64,000 bases of DNA from Flaccisagitta enflata (GCA_965153355.1 OZ231128.1:33356001-33420000); one strand, 5' to 3'. Numbered from the stretch's first letter, positions 1-10,520 are shown. Translations and numbers: made by a program. Notes: generated by a model from the letters alone, not told the origin.

Positions 1-590
1 CTCTCCTCGGTAACAAACAGAGACATTGACAAAGAAACAGTGAAGAAAGGCGATTTTGTCATTGTGAGATTCGTTTCTGATGGTGTTTATCCAGAGGGGC
101 TGTGAGACAAACAGAGAAAAAAATGCTGTCTCTAGTAGTTTCGCGTTCTCCGACGTTAATCCAGATGGGCGGATTACAGTTAGTCATTGAGACAGAGACA
201 GAGAGGAGGAGCAGTTTTTGCCATTAAAAGAAGAGATTATCATTTGTATTCTTTTTGGTGACAGACACATTGAGTCAGAAACAGGGAGGAAGGGCGATTT
301 TGACATTTGGAGACTCTTATCTGGAAATTGTCCAGGAGGGTGCGTGAAAGAGACAGTGAGACAGGAAGAGCGATTTCGTCTCTTGTAGAATCGCGTTGGA
401 TGGCGTTTATCCAGAAGGGCGAGTCACAGAGAAACAGAGAGAAAAAGACAGAGGTAAAGAGGAAGAGAAATCCAGAAGGTTTTTAACCCAGAGGGGCTAG
501 TCACGGAGACACAGAGACAAAGAGACAGAGATAGAGAGGAAGAAAGATTTCGTCTTTGGTAGGATCGCGTTATACGGCGCTAAGCGCTTC
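1..590. repeat. Degenerate ~110-130 bp tandem repeat
   Basis: About five diverged units recur. Each has a gatttcgtc-like block, then a tcgcgtt block, then gtttatccagaggggc, then a cagagacagag purine stretch. Examples lie near 50-115, 125-180, 290-350, 368-430 and 540-590. No open frame is maintained. The window starts inside the array. Confidence 0.6.
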
Positions 591-641
591 GTGGGAATAA
601 GAAGATTCTCTGAATGAATCTTCGGGGACTGGGTTGACCTT

Positions 642-797
642 TTGAAGACCGTGATGATGACGATGACGACGACGATGGCGTCAACCATGACGATGATGGC
701 GACGATGACGACGACGATAATGTCAACCATGACGATGATGATGACGATGACGACGACTATGATGTCAACCATGACGATGATGGCGACGATGACGACG
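642..797. repeat. 42-bp minisatellite (gtcaaccatgacgatgatg core)
   Basis: The phrase gtcaaccatgacgatgatg recurs at 680, 722 and 764, a period of exactly 42 bp, embedded in a gacgat-rich tract. The period is a multiple of three, so frames stay open on both strands. The predicted peptides are low complexity and I do not call a gene. Confidence 0.8.
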
Positions 798-1010
798 CTG
801 GCGGCGGAGTTCCCCATAAGGATCGTAATATCACCATTTCTGTCAAATTCATTGTCCAAGAGGTTATACATAACGATTTGTCTTTGAATTAGATATCATT
901 GTTCATATCATGCCCAGTGCCCACATCATCTTGTGCAAAAGTACCCCTACCTAACCCAGTTTGTCCATGGCTGATTTCTAATAAGACTTTTTCATACAAA
1001 CAGTGAAAAA

Positions 1011-1190
1011 GAAGAAGAAGAAGAAGAAGAAGAAGAAGAAGAAGAAGAAGAAGAAGAAGAAGAAGAAGAAGAAGAAGAAGAAGAAGAAGAAGAAGAAGAA
1101 GAAGGAGAAAAAGAAGAAGAAGAAGAAGAAGAAGAAGAAGAAGAAGAAGAAGAAGAAGAAGAAGAAGAAGAAGAAGAAGAAGAAGAAGAA
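1011..1190. repeat. (GAA)n microsatellite
   Basis: This is a 180-bp GAA/AAG run with one short interruption near 1102. The adjacent Family 2 element begins about 30 bp downstream. Confidence 0.95.
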
Positions 1191-1221
1191 TTAGAAGGAG
1201 AAGAACAAGTCATCCGAGGAT

Positions 1222-1721
1222 TGCACATGGTCAGCGGTACCCAATGCCCTGCTTGGAGTGATTAGCTGAAGAATTGCAGAAGAGCAGGGCAGCGGCCCCA
1301 AAGGGCCAATATCCTGTAGGACAAAGGGGTGAATTTCTAGACATCCTGAGACGGTATATTTGAGGCCTTGAAAGCAACTTTCCATGTCATTCAATAAGAA
1401 TTTTGCATTTTTTTCAATTTCTTTTCAATTTACCATGTTATTCAATGGGAATTTTATATTTTTCTCAATTTTCATTATTTTCTATGTTATTCAATGGGAA
1501 TCATGCAATTTTTCATTTTTTTGTTAATTTTCTATGTTATTCAATGGGAAGTTTGTATTTTGTCAATTTCCCATGTTATTCAATGGGAATTTGAGGCTTG
1601 AGAAGCTTAGGGGGGGATGTACATACGTACGGACGGACAGAGGGATGGACGTAAGGACGTCTGGAAATTCACCCCTGTGTCCTACAGGACATCGGCCCTT
1701 TGGGGTTGCTGCCCAAAAAGG
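1222..1721 (+). mobile_element. Family 2 minisatellite-cored inverted-arm element
   Basis: The left side has ggtcagcggtaccc (1229) followed by gggcagcggcccc. The right side ends cggccctttggggttgctgccc followed by aaaaagg. The inner arms match within this copy: tcctgtaggacaaaggggtg on the left against cacccctgtgtcctacagga on the right. The core (1382-1600) is about five copies of a 45-50 bp unit containing atgttattcaatgggaa. The 20-bp core unit seen in most other Family 2 copies is absent, so the cores can differ between copies. Confidence 0.7.
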
Positions 1722-1736
1722 AATGGAAGAAGAAGA

Positions 1737-1861
<125 letters not shown>

Positions 1862-2094
1862 TAGCAGAAAAATCCATAATTTCATCAACTCCCTTTATGC
1901 GTATTTAAGCGATTAGATGTAGAATTAGAAATGAACTCATTGAAAGACTCAATGTCACATCTAGGCCTAGGCAGACAAAGGGAAAGAGATAACAATGCCG
2001 GAGTGCCTCTCTTTATTTGTTCCCATCAACATGGATATGCTATCATCATTTTTTGACATTTGCTAAGGAGAGAGTTCATAGAGAGATAACGTTA

Positions 2095-2437
<343 letters not shown>

Positions 2438-2471
2438 CGGTGGAGGCAAATTGAGGGGGTATGAAGGACCT

Positions 2472-2930
2472 ATCAAAAGCGTTAGATGTTCAGCGATGCT
2501 CGATGCCCCAAACGGATGAGATGGTGAGCTAAAATTTGATCCTCGATACTTAGATTTGGGCTCTGAATTAGATTTGAGCCCTGAGGCTGAATGTTGACTT
2601 CTAAGGCTGGAAATTGGGCCTTAAGTTAAGGTTGAGATTAATGCCTTGAAGTTGGGGTTTGTGCCTCGGAGCTAAGATTGGAACTTCTGGGCTGGAAATT
2701 GAGCCTATGGGGTGGGACTTGGAGACTAGGATTTGAGCCTCGGAGCTGCCATTCGGGTCTTGGGGCTGGAATTTGGGCCTTGGAGCTGGAATTTTGGTCG
2801 TCCAGGCTTAGATTTGAGCCTTGAGACACGGATTTAGGCCTAAGGGCCTTTGGACACGAATTTGGGCCTAAAGACTGGGATTAGCGTTTCGAGGATGGGA
2901 TTTGTGTCGGGGGCACGCTTCTCAATTTAG
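2472..2930 (+). mobile_element. Degenerate Family 2 copy, left end and minisatellite core
   Basis: The left end aaaagcgttagatgttcagcg corresponds to aaaagcgttagatggtcagcgg in intact copies. It is followed by about 18 diverged units of the roughly 20-bp gggatttgagcctcgaggct motif. Divergence is higher than in the copies at 9.6 or 32.4 kb, so this is an old copy. Confidence 0.65.
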
Positions 2931-3425
2931 CTTTTTTATGGAAATAGAATAAAGTTTGAGCAAAACTCCATTATCGCGGATGTCTTTTGATGTTATTTGC
3001 TTGTTTTTTGGTTAAAAGTTCATTCTTTGAGTGAAATTTATCTCTGAGAGCTTTTTCATAGAGGAAACGTAATGAAATGGTGCTGCGTCTGTAAGGTCGC
3101 ATGGCCTACAGGAATCTAGCGTTTGATTGAAATCAAGTTTCTATGCAAAACCCAATTTAGCTTTCAAATGCAATCTCGCAACTTTTTAGGAAGTTTTATT
3201 TTCCAATGGTTGGTCACTACAGTGGTCCGTCTGTCCGTTGGTGCCTCTCTAAATTGCACCCGCTCTCAAATGCTACTCTTGATGTTTTGATAGAAAACTA
3301 AGACTGAAATTCATGAAACACTGATTTGACCCTATGGCCCAAAATTAACATCCGCATTTGTGGAGTTGCCTTACAAACTCCATTGTATTTCCACCTATAA
3401 TCGAGGGTGGGGGGGGGGAGGTAGG

Positions 3426-3500
3426 GATGGATGAGAAATTTCCCTATAAGCTATATGTGAAAGCATAGCCATGGGTCATCGGCTACTGCCCAAAAAGGGA
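3426..3500 (+). mobile_element. Family 2 right-end remnant
   Basis: The tract tatgtgaaagcatag followed by gtcatcggctactgcccaaaaagg matches the short right arm of Family 2. The GGCCCC palindrome has been lost. It may be the displaced right end of the copy starting at 2472, with about 500 bp of unrelated AT-rich DNA between. Confidence 0.55.
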
Positions 3501-4440
3501 AGAAAGAATGGAAGAATGGCAGAACAACCAGGACTCAGCAAAAGACCAAGAAAACCCGCTAAACTTGTCTACGCCGTTTCTGAGGAAGTCTATAAGAGGA
3601 AGACAAAGAATCAGCAAATCTGAATTTCAACCTTTCTCTTCCATTTCTTTTCTGGAGTGGGAGGGTAAAAACCCGAGGCGATTCCTCCCATCCACTACGC
3701 GCCGCGTTTTTTTTAACCAACTTGAAAACAAATCTTGATGAATAAATTGACATGAACAGAGATGCTCATAGCTCATACAGCTGTAGCTCATAGCTTTGAT
3801 ATAAAACACTGAAAAATATTGTTCACTTTTTTGCCATAGTCATATATTGTATCAAAAGTCAAGGGAAGTTTAGTTGAATTCTACATGATCGTGCAATAAT
3901 GTCTCACTTGTCACTTGTCACTTGTCACAATGTTGCATCCTCATGGAACTGGTTTAACGACGCTCTAATTGCTAGTTTCAATGACTATCTTAAAATAACA
4001 ATCATCATGATATGAAAGAAAGTCTGTTTGTTCCTGAATAAGTTTACGTAGAATAGACTTATAACTCTATCAGCAGTAATTATTCTATGTAAGCAAGTCA
4101 TTTGCATTTGAACAAAAGTCATCTTTTTATTTCAATTCCCCATCTGGAATCAGTCAGGATACTGTGGGTCTTCTTCCCTGGCTTTGACTTTCATTCCACA
4201 CTCACTTATTCCTCCTTCCATCAAATTAAAATAGTTCTTGAATTTTTATGATCTTTAGCCCAAAGAGGAGTAAAAAAAGGGAGGAGAAAGACTGCCAGGT
4301 CCAACCTCAACCATCTTTTTTCTCTGCATGGTAGAAATCACTTTCTCACAATTTCACTGCTCCCTTTCTTAATTTTCATTTCTTTTTTCTTTCCCTATAG
4401 ATGTTTGTGTGCAGGCATGCGTTATCCGTCCGTCTGTTCG
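3501..4440. other. Non-repetitive AT-rich stretch, no gene seen
   Basis: I see only short frames without recognisable domains. There is a triple cacttgt motif near 3905. A small (CT)n run follows at 4452-4484. Confidence 0.5.
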
Positions 4441-4449
4441 CGAGTAATA

Positions 4450-4487
<38 letters not shown>

Positions 4488-4640
4488 CTTGACTCTCTGT
4501 TCTGTCGTTAATCTGAACCAACCGGTGATTGCAGCTTCCACATTTTACGGCCGTCTTTTTTCGCTTTCATTGTATGCGCTCCTGCGTGTGTGGGTGAGTC
4601 GGGGGGGGGGGGGTTATGTGTGCCTGTATATATGCGCGTA

Positions 4641-4985
4641 ACCTTGGGGTCATAAGAATGGCGGATATTCAAAAACAACTTTTTTAATGTAGGTAAACGT
4701 AAAATGGATAATAAATGGTGACATTCGGAAAGCTCTTTGAAAAATGTGTCAAATGGCTTCGAGGTTACAGGGATTTATACAATTTTTTTTTGCTCTGGCC
4801 ATGTCTCAGGAATGAAGATTCTCACCATTCCAACAAATAATTTTTGGTAATTTGTTAGAACTTCCAGACACGACTCAAAATAAGATATTTTGGAGAAGCC
4901 TTTTGAACTTCACCGATTTTCATTTTTTTCTCAAGATAGCTAGAATCAGTTTTTGAAAATCCGCCATTATTTATGACCACAATGT
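4641..4985. mobile_element. MITE with ~40-bp inverted ends, TA target
   Basis: The left end accttggggtcataa then tggcgga is mirrored by the right end tccgcca then ttatgaccacaatgt. Both ends are flanked by TA (4639-4640 and 4986-4987). The arms continue through ttcaaaaac and gtttttgaa. At 345 bp with no frame, it fits a Tc1/mariner-type non-autonomous element. Confidence 0.6.
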
Positions 4986-5466
4986 TATTTGTGCGAGACT
5001 CGTTGTTCATATCGTCACCTTCCAAGCAAGCCTTTACCCGGCTTACTTCCCTGTTTGCCTCCCTGCTTATTTCCTGTTTACCTTTGACGTCTTTCTTTTT
5101 TAGTCTTGGCGTCCTCTACAATTTGATATTGGTCACACGGGTCCCCGATTACGCTTTAAGGGTCTGGGTCTGCATTTTTTTTCTTCCTCTTTTTTTTTCT
5201 CTTGGTCGATAACCTTCAATTTACCCTGGCCTTTGTCCTCACCTCTTCTTGTGCCTCCTTTCTTTTTTCATCTTCTCCTCTTCCTCCTTTGTCTTATATT
5301 GCCTTTTAGTTTCTTTGCGTCTTTGACCCGGTTTAAGATCAGTGCAAAGTTACTTGTTCTAAAAGATAACACATGTATACACACGCTATTATATAGATAT
5401 CCTCATAAGGAAGGAAATCTCAATTATATTTATTTCGCTAAGCACGTGACTAGAAAGCCATTGAAA

Positions 5467-5653
5467 ACAAGGCCGGATACACGGCGCGGCAATCCAGTCG
5501 CGGACGGTTGGGCAGGAGCAGTAATGCGAAAACCGCTCGGAATTCAAAAATGTGACGGACGGACGGACGGACGGACGGACGGACGGACAGACCGACGGAC
5601 CGACCTACCGACCGATACGGCAAGGTGTAGAGTCGCGTGTCCCGGACTAAAAA
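5467..5653 (+). mobile_element. Family 1 element, GGAC subtype
   Basis: The 5' end is acaaggccggatacacggc. The subterminal motif agtcgcggac follows, then ggttgggcaggagcag, then a GGAC/GACC array (about 5554-5606). The 3' end is a degenerate hairpin closing in ggactaaaaa. The outer arm gtcccggact is close to gtccgcgact, the complement expected from the subterminal motif. No coding capacity. Confidence 0.8.
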
Positions 5654-5790
5654 CTGCTTAGTTCTAGCATTTTACGAGGAATTACATCGCCGGCATCTTG
5701 AACTGCAATTAAGTAAGGCAGAGCCAGATAACCGCACCATTCCCCTTACGACCATTAGACAGTTACCTCTTCTTCGCTCAAATACTCTCC

Positions 5791-5862
5791 TTTTTTCAGT
5801 CGCGTGCCTGCGACTTTATACATTGGTCTAGTCTTCCGATTTGTCAGTCCGTCGGTTGGCCT
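5791..5862 (-). mobile_element. Family 1 3'-end fragment
   Basis: Read on the minus strand this is a GTC-rich tract, then a hairpin agtcgcaggcacgcgact, then an A-run. Only the 3' end and part of the tetranucleotide array remain. Confidence 0.55.
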
Positions 5863-5879
5863 TTTTAGCTATTTTAATG

Positions 5880-6390
5880 TCAATCTTTTAATTCTGTTAT
5901 TTTGTATCTTTGTAATTTTTTGATTTTGTAATTTTTCGATTTTGTAATTTTGTAATTTTGTAGTTTTGTCGTTTTGTCGTTTTGTCGTTTTGTCGTTTTG
6001 TCGTTTTGTCGTTTTGTCGTTTTGTCGTCTTTTAGTTTTGTAGTTTTGTAGTTTTGTAGTTTTGTAGTTTTGTAGTTTTGTAGTTTTGTAATTTTATAAT
6101 CTTATAATTTTGTAATTTTGTAGTTAAGTAATTTTGTAATTGTTTGATTTTTTAATTTTGTAATTTTGTAATTTTTTAATTTTGTAATATTTTCCATCAT
6201 GAAATTTTTAAATTTTGAAATTTTGAAATTTTGGAATTTTGAAATTTCGAAATTTTGTTATCTTTTCATCAGGTGCGTATGTAAATTTCAATTTTTTGAA
6301 TTTTGTAATGTTGATATTTTGTAACTTTGTAATTTTTTGATGATGCTATCATGTAATTTTGTAATTTTGAATTAATAGAATTCTGTAATT
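5880..6390. repeat. TTTTGTNN octamer-like minisatellite
   Basis: About 500 bp are dominated by tttgtaat, ttttgtag and ttttgtcg variants. The variants form local blocks (gtcg near 5968-6030, gtag near 6035-6090), which suggests stepwise local duplication. No frame of interest. Confidence 0.85.
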
Positions 6391-6574
6391 TGCTCAGTAT
6401 CAATGTTGATAGATATAATTACGTATGCACAGGTACCAATGTGTTCTTGCTTGGCATGTTTTTTCTCGCTTTCACAAGTACCAATGAATGAATATATGAT
6501 TCTTCGCACGTCGACTCTCCACGTTTCACCCTTTTTTTACCCCTCGGCCTCCATCGCGGAAACCAGGTCAATGT

Positions 6575-6578
<4 letters not shown>

Positions 6579-6614
<36 letters not shown>
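6579..6614. repeat. (CT)n microsatellite
   Basis: A short CT run of about 36 bp. Confidence 0.9.
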
Positions 6615-6617
<3 letters not shown>

Positions 6618-6812
6618 TCTCTTTTTCTCTTTTTGTTGCAAAACTTCCGGTGGTATTGCAAGTTTGGGCTACGCAGTCTTGGAGTCGCACTATAGCATAA
6701 TGTGCATTACAATCGGCTTTATTAACTGATAAATGAGAGGCTGTCTGAACACACCTTTGGCGAATTACATAGATGTACTTTTATCATAATTGAAAACTGT
6801 GCCGTTGCTATC

Positions 6813-6943
6813 TTTTTAGGTGCGACAAAGCACCTCTTTAACTGGCTGTGTCCGTCGGTTGGTCGGTTGGTTGGTCGGTTGGTTGGTAACGCATTCGTTC
6901 GACGATCCACACGTCGCACCTTATTGGCCTACTTGGCCTTGTT
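6813..6943 (-). mobile_element. Family 1 element, compact AGGTGC subtype
   Basis: On the minus strand it starts aacaaggccaagtaggcc, where ggcc-ggcc can form a 5' hairpin. The subterminal motif aggtgcgac follows. It ends in the hairpin aggtgc-tttgtc-gcacct then aaaaa. The subterminal motif is the exact complement of the 3' arm gtcgcacct. A GACC/AACC array lies between. At 131 bp it is one of the shortest copies. Confidence 0.75.
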
Positions 6944-7090
6944 AAAAGATTGTTAAATTTACATTCGGTTATTTGTGGTAATCTCTCGTGGGCGTGGTGA
7001 GGGTGACGGGATCGGGTTCTACGGGGAAGGTGATGGTGATGGGTGGCACAGGTGAGATCTTCCGAGGCAGGTTGGGAGTTAGGACGATGA

Positions 7091-7622
7091 GGATGGTGAT
7101 AAAGGTGGGTTGACGGTGTTGGGATGGTGATAAAGGTGGGTTGGCGGTGTTGGGATGGTGATAAAGGTGGGTTGGCGGTGTTGCGTTGGTGATAAAGGTG
7201 GGTTGGCGGTGTTGGGATGATGATAAAGGTGGGTTGGCGGTGATGGGATGGTGATAAAGGTGAGTTGGCGGTGGTGGGATGGTGATAAAGGTGGGTTGGC
7301 GGTGATGGGATGGTGATAAAGATGGGTTGGCGGTGTTGGGATGGTGATAAAGGTGGGCTAGCGGTGATGGGAAGGTGATAAAGGTGAGTTGGCGGTGTTG
7401 GGATGGTGATAAAGGTGGGTTGGCGGTGTTGGGATGGTGATAAAGGTGGGTTGGCGGTGTTGGGATGGTGATAAAGGTGGGTTGGCGGTGTTGGGATGGT
7501 GATAAAGGTGGGTTGGCGGTGTTGGGATGGCGATAAAGGTGGGTTGGCGGTGTTGGGATGGTGATAAAGGTGAGTTGGCGGTGTTGGGATGGTGATAAAA
7601 GTGAGTTGGCGGTGATGGGACT
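7091..7622. repeat. 31-bp minisatellite, about 17 copies
   Basis: The unit ggtgataaaggtgggttggc plus ggtgttgggat repeats every 31 bp (for example 7405 to 7436). There are few substitutions (gagttg for gggttg, gatggg for gttggg). The array is preceded by diverged ggtgatgg sequence from about 7016. The unit has no stop in any minus-strand frame, so long overlapping frames of 231 and 317 codons arise with a 31-residue period. I consider them by-products of the repeat. Confidence 0.95.
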
Positions 7623-8135
7623 GGTGAGGTTGGATCCCACTGAATAGTGAATAGCCTCTGTCAAAACTGCCCCGTGTGAGCGAACATGGTTTTAAATGCG
7701 CTTTTATTCCTATCAAGTGGCGAGATACAGTTACACTTACAGGCAATGATTTGCAATCGATATTCAACTGAAGATAAAAAGACCAAATCATGTTGTCGAT
7801 TTAAAACTAAGAAGTGCGTTGCCAACGTCAGGTAAACGAAATTCAAGTTACATGAAAGAAAACATTGCCATCCTAATTTGAATTGTGATAAGACAATTAT
7901 GAAAAGAGTTTAATGCAGAAAAATAGCTCCAATTTTTCATAGAAAAATTTTATAGAGCTGGGTAAGAAATTCACCAACCCAATTTGAATTACTGGCAATT
8001 TTTAAGCGAATAAAATTGAGCTGGGAAAAAAAGAAAGAATTCTCAAAAATACAATACTGTGCTCATGAGTCGGATATTCTTAGAAAAAAACGAGCCTCTA
8101 TGGGTGTGATTTCTGGGTCATGAGGAAAAATGGGG
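7623..8135. other. Unique AT-rich sequence upstream of U6
   Basis: No gene or recognised repeat is seen. The last ~70 bases before the TATA box could contain the proximal sequence element expected for a Pol III type 3 promoter. I cannot identify it without a species consensus. Confidence 0.4.
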
Positions 8136-8143
8136 TATAAATA
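8136..8143 (+). promoter_or_regulatory. TATA box of the U6 gene
   Basis: TATAAATA begins 30 bases before the inferred U6 start at 8166. That is the usual position of the TATA element in Pol III type 3 (U6) promoters. Confidence 0.8.
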
Positions 8144-8165
8144 GCAAATTGGGGACCCTCTCATC

Positions 8166-8178
8166 GTTGACTTGTTCA

Positions 8179-8218
<40 letters not shown>

Positions 8219-8268
8219 GGCCCCTGCGCAAGGATGACACGCAAATTCGTGAAGCATTCCATATTTTT
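8166..8268 (+). ncRNA. U6: U6 spliceosomal snRNA
   Basis: The core is canonical. It contains atatactaaaattggaacg, then the invariant ACAGAGA box within gatacagagaagattagc. The U4-pairing and internal stem-loop region atggcccctgcgcaaggatg and acacgcaaattcgtgaagc follow. The end is attccatattttt, with a Pol III T-run terminator (8264-8268). The 5' domain is unusual. Instead of the longer animal gtgcttgcttcggcagcac-type stem it has gttga-cttgt-tcaac, a shorter but fully paired stem. U6 pairs with U4 and then with U2 and the 5' splice site, forming the catalytic centre of the spliceosome. The conserved core, TATA spacing and terminator suggest a functional gene. A diverged pseudogene is possible given the 5' end. 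The start was chosen as the first base of the paired 5' stem, 30 bases from TATA. Confidence 0.95.
8264..8268 (+). terminator. Pol III terminator of U6
   Basis: A run of five T follows attccata, as expected at U6 3' ends. Confidence 0.85.
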
Positions 8269-8400
8269 CAGCACCTTTAAGTTTTTTTTTCCCCCAATGA
8301 GCCGAATATGACAAGAGATCATGGTGAAAGTGGGCCACATTTACATATTGCAGTCAATTCATTAGGATGAAAATTTGGCTTTATGCAAGTGAGAACAAGA

Positions 8401-8473
8401 GCCCCTGTGGCCTAATGGATAAGGCGTTGGACTTCTAATTCAAAGATTGTGGGTTCCGAGTCCCATCAGAATG
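8401..8473 (+). tRNA. tRNA-Arg(TCT)-like, probable pseudogene
   Basis: The D arm and A box (tggcctaatgg) and the anticodon arm ttgga-cttctaa-ttcaa are present, with anticodon TCT. The T arm reads gtggg-ttccgagt-cccat, which has one extra base in the loop. The insertion disrupts the B box (ggttcgaatcc type). The 3' acceptor strand cagaatg pairs with gcccctg at only about three positions. A second copy lies 150 bp downstream. The damage suggests a decayed copy of an Arg-TCT gene whose intact version is not in this window. Confidence 0.6.
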
Positions 8474-8550
8474 AATTAGCTTGCATTTTGTTTGAATCAG
8501 GAAAAACAGTTATTATCAGATGAGTTCTTCTTTGACTAAAGATGCCGAGA

Positions 8551-8622
8551 GCCCCTGGCCTAATGGATAAGGCGTTGGACTTCTAATTCCAAGATTGTGG
8601 GTTCGAGAGTCCCACCAGGGTA
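8551..8622 (+). tRNA. Second tRNA-Arg(TCT)-like, probable pseudogene
   Basis: It is nearly identical to the copy at 8401 through the D and anticodon arms (anticodon TCT in cttctaa). The 5' acceptor end lacks two bases (gcccctggcc against gcccctgtggcc). The T loop has a two-base insertion (gttcgagagtccc against gttcgagtccc). The 3' acceptor strand ccaggg is intact and pairs with most of gcccct. The sequence ttacatattgcagtcaat occurs before the first copy (about 8341) and after the second (about 8656), so the pair sits in a duplicated segment. Each copy carries different lesions. Confidence 0.6.
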
Positions 8623-8949
8623 AACCTTGATATGTTTTGTTTTCAGATGGAATCCTCATTTTACATATTGCAGTCAATGGGTAACCGCTGACTTTTTTTT
8701 TCTAACTCTGGTAATGTCAAATACAGATGTCATAATCAGTTTTTACTTTCTAAATCGTCTTCCTCCTCTTTTTCTTTATCTCTCTTTTCTTTTCTTTTTC
8801 TTCTTCTTCGTTTTTGTTGGCTTTTGCTTGCTCGGCGACAAACCCCGACCATAATTCATCACAAGAGGGCGTGACCAATTAAAAACGCCCATGATTGAAA
8901 TAAGACGCACGTATACGCAAGATAAAAGAGACGACGAAAGAGAGAGTAA

Positions 8950-8989
<40 letters not shown>

Positions 8990-9216
8990 CGAACAGGCTT
9001 AACAGAGGAACAGACGGACGAACATCGGGACAGCACCTCCGAATCCTATAGAATTGCGATGACGCTTCTGAAATATGACGCTTCCGCTGTTGCACTCGGT
9101 ATAAGATCCCTTTGCATCCCTTGGCCGTAGAATTTTGTAGGAAACAATGATATTAAAGGATAGAATTACTGACACTCAAACCTAAAAAACGTTTCCACAG
9201 CCTGACGTTATCATCG
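8623..9216. other. Unique sequence with a short (GA)n run
   Basis: A (GA)n run occupies about 8952-8984. No gene or element end was found in the rest. Confidence 0.4.
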
Positions 9217-9488
9217 TTTTTAGTCGCGTGCTACGCGACTCTTAAGTCACTTTTCGGTTGGTCCGTCGGTCGGGCCGTCGGTCGGTCCATCACAAAATCG
9301 TTTAAAAGGCTTTTTACCGCATTTCTAATGGCTCTTAAAAGTAGAGAAGAAACTTGGAAGAGTGTACAGCCATTTAAAACGTCTTTTAGAAAAAAAAATC
9401 GTTTTTCTGTCTGTCTGTCTGTCTGTCGGTCTGTCTGACTTTTTTTTAAAAGTGCCGACGCACGTGACTTAGGTCTAATGACCTTGTT
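9217..9488 (-). mobile_element. Family 1 element, long form
   Basis: On the minus strand it starts aacaaggtcattagacct, a 5' hairpin. The subterminal motif agtcacgtgc follows. It ends in the hairpin agtcgcgtagcacgcgact plus aaaaa. The subterminal motif matches the outer 3' arm gcacgcgact with one mismatch. Inside are an (ACAG)n array and a GACC/GACG array, separated by about 120 bp that also occur at 30.5 kb and, diverged, at 49.3 kb. Confidence 0.8.
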
Positions 9489-9608
9489 CAGAAATAGCGC
9501 GCAGCAACGAAGATGAACACCAGGTATCAATTTCCCCTGTACATGACAGTTCTCGAGCACATGTCTGTTAAACGCCTCGATACTTGAGTCCAGAAAGTCA
9601 CCAATGGA

Positions 9609-10136
9609 AATAGTCGCAAAAGCGTTAGATGGTCAGCGGTACCCGTTGCCCCTTTGTGAGTGTATAAGAGTGTAAGGTGGTTAGAGGGGCAGCGGCCCCG
9701 AAGGGGCCGATGACCTATGCTGTTTTTATTTGAGCCTGGAGGCTGGAATTGGGGCCTTGAAGCTTGGATTTGAGCTTAGAGGCAGGGATTTGAGCCTCGT
9801 GGCTGAGATTTGAGCCTTGAGACTGGGATTTGAGCCTTGAGGTTGGGATTTTAGCCTCAAGGCTGGGATTTGGGCCTAGAGGCTGGGATTTGGGCCTTAA
9901 GGCTGGGATTTGGGCCTTGAGGCTGGGATTTGGGCCTCGAGGCTGGGATTTGGGCCTCGAGGCTGGGATTTGGGCCTCAAGGCTGGGATTTGAGCCTCGA
10001 GGCTAGGATTTGGGCCTCAAGGCTGGGAATTGGGTCTCGAGGCTGGGGGGGGACGGAGAAGGAGGAGAAGAAGGAGAAAATTTCTCCTGTGTGAAAGCAT
10101 AGGTCATCGGCCCCTTCGGGGCCGCTGCCCAAAAAG
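9609..10136 (+). mobile_element. Family 2 element, near complete
   Basis: The left extension is aatagtcgcaaaagcg, then ttagatggtcagcggtaccc, then gttgcccc. The left arm gggcagcggccccgaagggg followed by ccgatgacctatgc (9687-9720) is mirrored at 10098-10130. The core (about 9725-10047) is some 16 copies of a 20-bp unit of the form gggatttgggcctcgaggct. A GGA/GAA tract precedes the right arm. It ends gcccaaaaag. No coding capacity. Confidence 0.85.
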
Positions 10137-10275
10137 TGAGGGACGGAAATGGTGATGTTACTCGATAATGTGTCTGAACGTGGAGTATGAAAGTAGTTAC
10201 AATGAAACTGACTTATTGCCGAAATAGAGATAACTAAAAAATATCTTATAGCAGATGTTGATCGCATGAAAAAGT

Positions 10276-10471
10276 AACAAGGCCGGATACGCGGCTACCC
10301 CAGTCGCGGGCAGGTGTGAGGGGCGATATTTGAGGTCTTTAGACCATTTGGGCAGGAGCAGTGAGGTCACAGAATAAAGATCATAAAAAAGTAAAAGTTT
10401 AACGGACAGATGGACAGACGGATGGACGGACAAAGTGGTGTGTAGAGTCGCGTAGCACGCGACTAAAAAAA
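10276..10471 (+). mobile_element. Family 1 element, TGC subtype
   Basis: It starts aacaaggccggatacgcggc, then agtcgcgggc. Internal motifs tttgaggtc and atttgggcaggagcag follow, then a GACA/GACG array. It ends in the hairpin gtcgcgt-agc-acgcgac followed by taaaaaaa. The internal sequence is shared with copies at 16.4, 21.2 and 40.1 kb. Confidence 0.85.
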
Positions 10472-10520
10472 TGATCCTTTACGTAGAAAAACAATGCTGG
10501 GATTTCTAATGGTATAAGTT

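Noticed and set aside
7091-7622. Regular ~30-bp repeats that could suggest a CRISPR array
   Set aside because: Units are directly adjacent with no unique spacers, and the context is eukaryotic. It is a minisatellite. The same applies to 11033-11566.
8166-8268. U6 locus as a clear retro-pseudogene
   Set aside because: The TATA box at -30, an intact core and the T-run terminator argue against a simple pseudogene, although the 5' stem is atypical.
8401-8622. Two functional tRNA-Arg genes
   Set aside because: Both have T-loop insertions that disrupt the B box, and one has a poor acceptor stem.
9690-10130. Palindrome GGCCCCGAAGGGGCC as a transcription terminator
   Set aside because: It recurs at both ends of Family 2 in inverted orientation and belongs to the element arms.
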